A stretch of 7,424 nucleotides of DNA from positions 1 to 7,424 of the forward strand of contig JAKAIH010000128.1 in NCBI GenBank assembly GCA_021825225.1, read 5' to 3'. The notes under the pieces were generated by a model, which did not search any database, had not been told where the DNA came from, and saw nothing but the letters and a program-made list of their open reading frames with translations. Numbering within the stretch: position 1 is the stretch's first letter; every line of letters starts with the position of its first letter. The DNA is from Pseudomonadota bacterium (GTDB taxonomy: Bacteria > Pseudomonadota > Gammaproteobacteria > Burkholderiales > SG8-39). The translations under genes and the position numbers were made by a program. Positions 6,741 to 7,424 of the stretch are shown here, in pieces.

Positions 6741-7127
6741 ATGTCGGATTTGAACGATCCCAGGGTATTCTTTGCGGCCGAGCGCACGCTCCTCGCGTGG
6801 AACCGGACCTGCCTTACGCTGATGGCTTTCGGTTTTGCGGTGGAGCGCTTCGGCCTGTTCCTGCACATGATCGCGCCCGGCGGGATCGCGCCGGGCGGCA
6901 GGCCGATCCCCGAGACGGGAATGTCGTTCTGGATCGGCCTGGTATTCATCCTGCTCGGGGCGTCCCTGTCGGTGCTCGCCGCGCTTCAGTTCAGGGCCGT
7001 GCTCAAAACCCTGAAGCCGGTCGAAATACCCGCGGGCTACTGGGTGAACATGTCCGTGATCATGAACCTCGCGGTCGCGGCTTTCGGCATCGCGCTGATC
7101 ACCTATCTGTTCCTGCAGGGCTATTGA
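6741..7127 (+). CDS. DUF202 / YidH-family small membrane protein
   Basis: This 128-residue protein opens with DPRVFFAAERTLLAWNRTCL (6-25), the hallmark of the DUF202 family (E. coli YidH; also the membrane domain of yeast Vtc1), with the conserved ERT..AW.RT pattern. Three membrane helices follow, at about residues 24-43, 62-84 and 102-126; a Gly/Pro-rich loop (46-60) joins the first two. No biochemical role is established for the bacterial family. The gene starts 32 bases after the dehydratase stop on the same strand, with AGG-rich sequence just before the ATG (AGGGG at 6733-6737, rather close, and CAGG at 6728-6731), so co-transcription is likely. Whether it works with the dehydratase is unknown. 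Confidence 0.9.
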   Translation: MSDLNDPRVFFAAERTLLAWNRTCLTLMAFGFAVERFGLFLHMIAPGGIAPGGRPIPETGMSFWIGLVFILLGASLSVLAALQFRAVLKTLKPVEIPAGYWVNMSVIMNLAVAAFGIALITYLFLQGY

Positions 7128-7145
7128 CCGGCGCAGCGGCGCCGG
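7128..7145 (+). terminator. hairpin immediately after the DUF202 stop, possible shared terminator
   Basis: CCGGCGC and GCGCCGG form a perfect 7-bp stem with a 4-base loop, starting at the first base after the stop codon. It lies in the 77-base gap between two convergent genes, where a bidirectional terminator is expected. No T-run follows on the plus strand, so it lacks the second half of an intrinsic terminator. An 8-bp alternative stem (7133-7140 with 7159-7166) would compete with it. Confidence 0.4.
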
Positions 7146-7204
7146 GGCGGTCGGCGCAGCCGCTGCTCACGCCGGAATGGGAACAAAGCGAGCGCGCGCG
7201 GCGC

Positions 7205-7424
7205 CTAGCGCTGCTGCTTAAGGTAGGCGAGCAATTCGGTAAGCTTGCGCCCGGCCTCGGCCTTGACCTGGTCCGGGTCCTTGCCGCTCCAGTCGTAGAA
7301 GCCCTTGCCGGTCTTGATGCCGAGGTGCCCGGCTTCGTACAGATCCTGCAGCGCGCGCCGCGGCTGGTCGCCGTGGTGCAGCACCGGTACCAGCGCCCGC
7401 TGCGCCAGCGCGTGGGTGTCCAGA
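7205..7424 (-). CDS. 3-hydroxyacyl-CoA dehydrogenase, C-terminal part only
   Basis: The last 72 codons and TAG stop of a gene whose start lies beyond the right edge. The segment HLGIKTGKGFYDWSG (residues 33-47 of the visible part) is the characteristic block of the 3-hydroxyacyl-CoA dehydrogenase C-terminal domain. The family oxidises (S)-3-hydroxyacyl-CoA, often 3-hydroxybutyryl-CoA, to the 3-keto form with NAD(P). The N-terminal Rossmann domain and catalytic His are not in the window, so chain-length preference and integrity cannot be judged. It is convergent with the dehydratase operon and therefore not in the same transcript. Functionally it would act two steps after the dehydratase, following crotonyl-CoA hydration. 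It could instead belong to a general beta-oxidation or phenylacetate-type cluster. Confidence 0.85.
   Translation of the reverse strand, partial: LDTHALAQRALVPVLHHGDQPRRALQDLYEAGHLGIKTGKGFYDWSGKDPDQVKAEAGRKLTELLAYLKQQR

Noticed and set aside
1..7424. Mobile element, CRISPR array, toxin-antitoxin or phage-defence genes
   Set aside because: No transposase or integrase motifs, no regularly spaced repeats and no small paired genes were seen; every large open frame is explained by metabolism or transport.

Overview
The window is GC-rich with dense, closely packed genes. Its gene content suggests a proteobacterium, most likely a betaproteobacterium. That placement is inferred from protein style and operon types, not from a marker gene. 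There are six protein genes, of which the first and last are cut by the window edges. No tRNA, rRNA, CRISPR array or insertion sequence was seen. No gene-free stretch exceeds about 160 bases.

Bases 1-3606 (minus strand, read right to left) hold an ABC-2 type export operon of the Gld/Nos style. It consists of an ATPase (3606-2641), a six-helix permease (2490-1744) and a GldG-type auxiliary protein (1739 to beyond base 1). The permease and GldG genes are 4 bases apart. The ATPase and permease are separated by 150 bases carrying a small hairpin and two good ribosome binding sites, one of which serves an 11-codon reading frame that runs into the permease start.

Bases 3768-5051 (minus strand) hold a major facilitator superfamily transporter. 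It lies upstream of the ABC operon on the same strand, with a terminator-like hairpin just after its stop and a second inverted repeat in the leader of the ATPase gene.

Divergent from it, bases 5158-7127 (plus strand) hold the metabolic core: a 4-hydroxybutyryl-CoA dehydratase (AbfD type), followed 32 bases later by a small DUF202/YidH-type membrane protein. The dehydratase keeps every iron-sulfur ligand and catalytic residue I could place against the clostridial enzyme. It has a clear ribosome binding site and a perfect TATAAT box, with a GC-rich palindrome lying in the promoter spacer.

Bases 7205-7424 (minus strand) are the C-terminal end of a 3-hydroxyacyl-CoA dehydrogenase, convergent with the DUF202 gene across a hairpin-rich 77-base gap. 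Taken together, the right half suggests a route from 4-hydroxybutyryl-CoA to crotonyl-CoA and on, after hydration by an enzyme not seen here, through 3-hydroxybutyryl-CoA to acetoacetyl-CoA. The MFS protein is a candidate carrier for a related organic acid. I see no wholly new defence or mobile system; the most interesting part is the dehydratase locus and its regulation.
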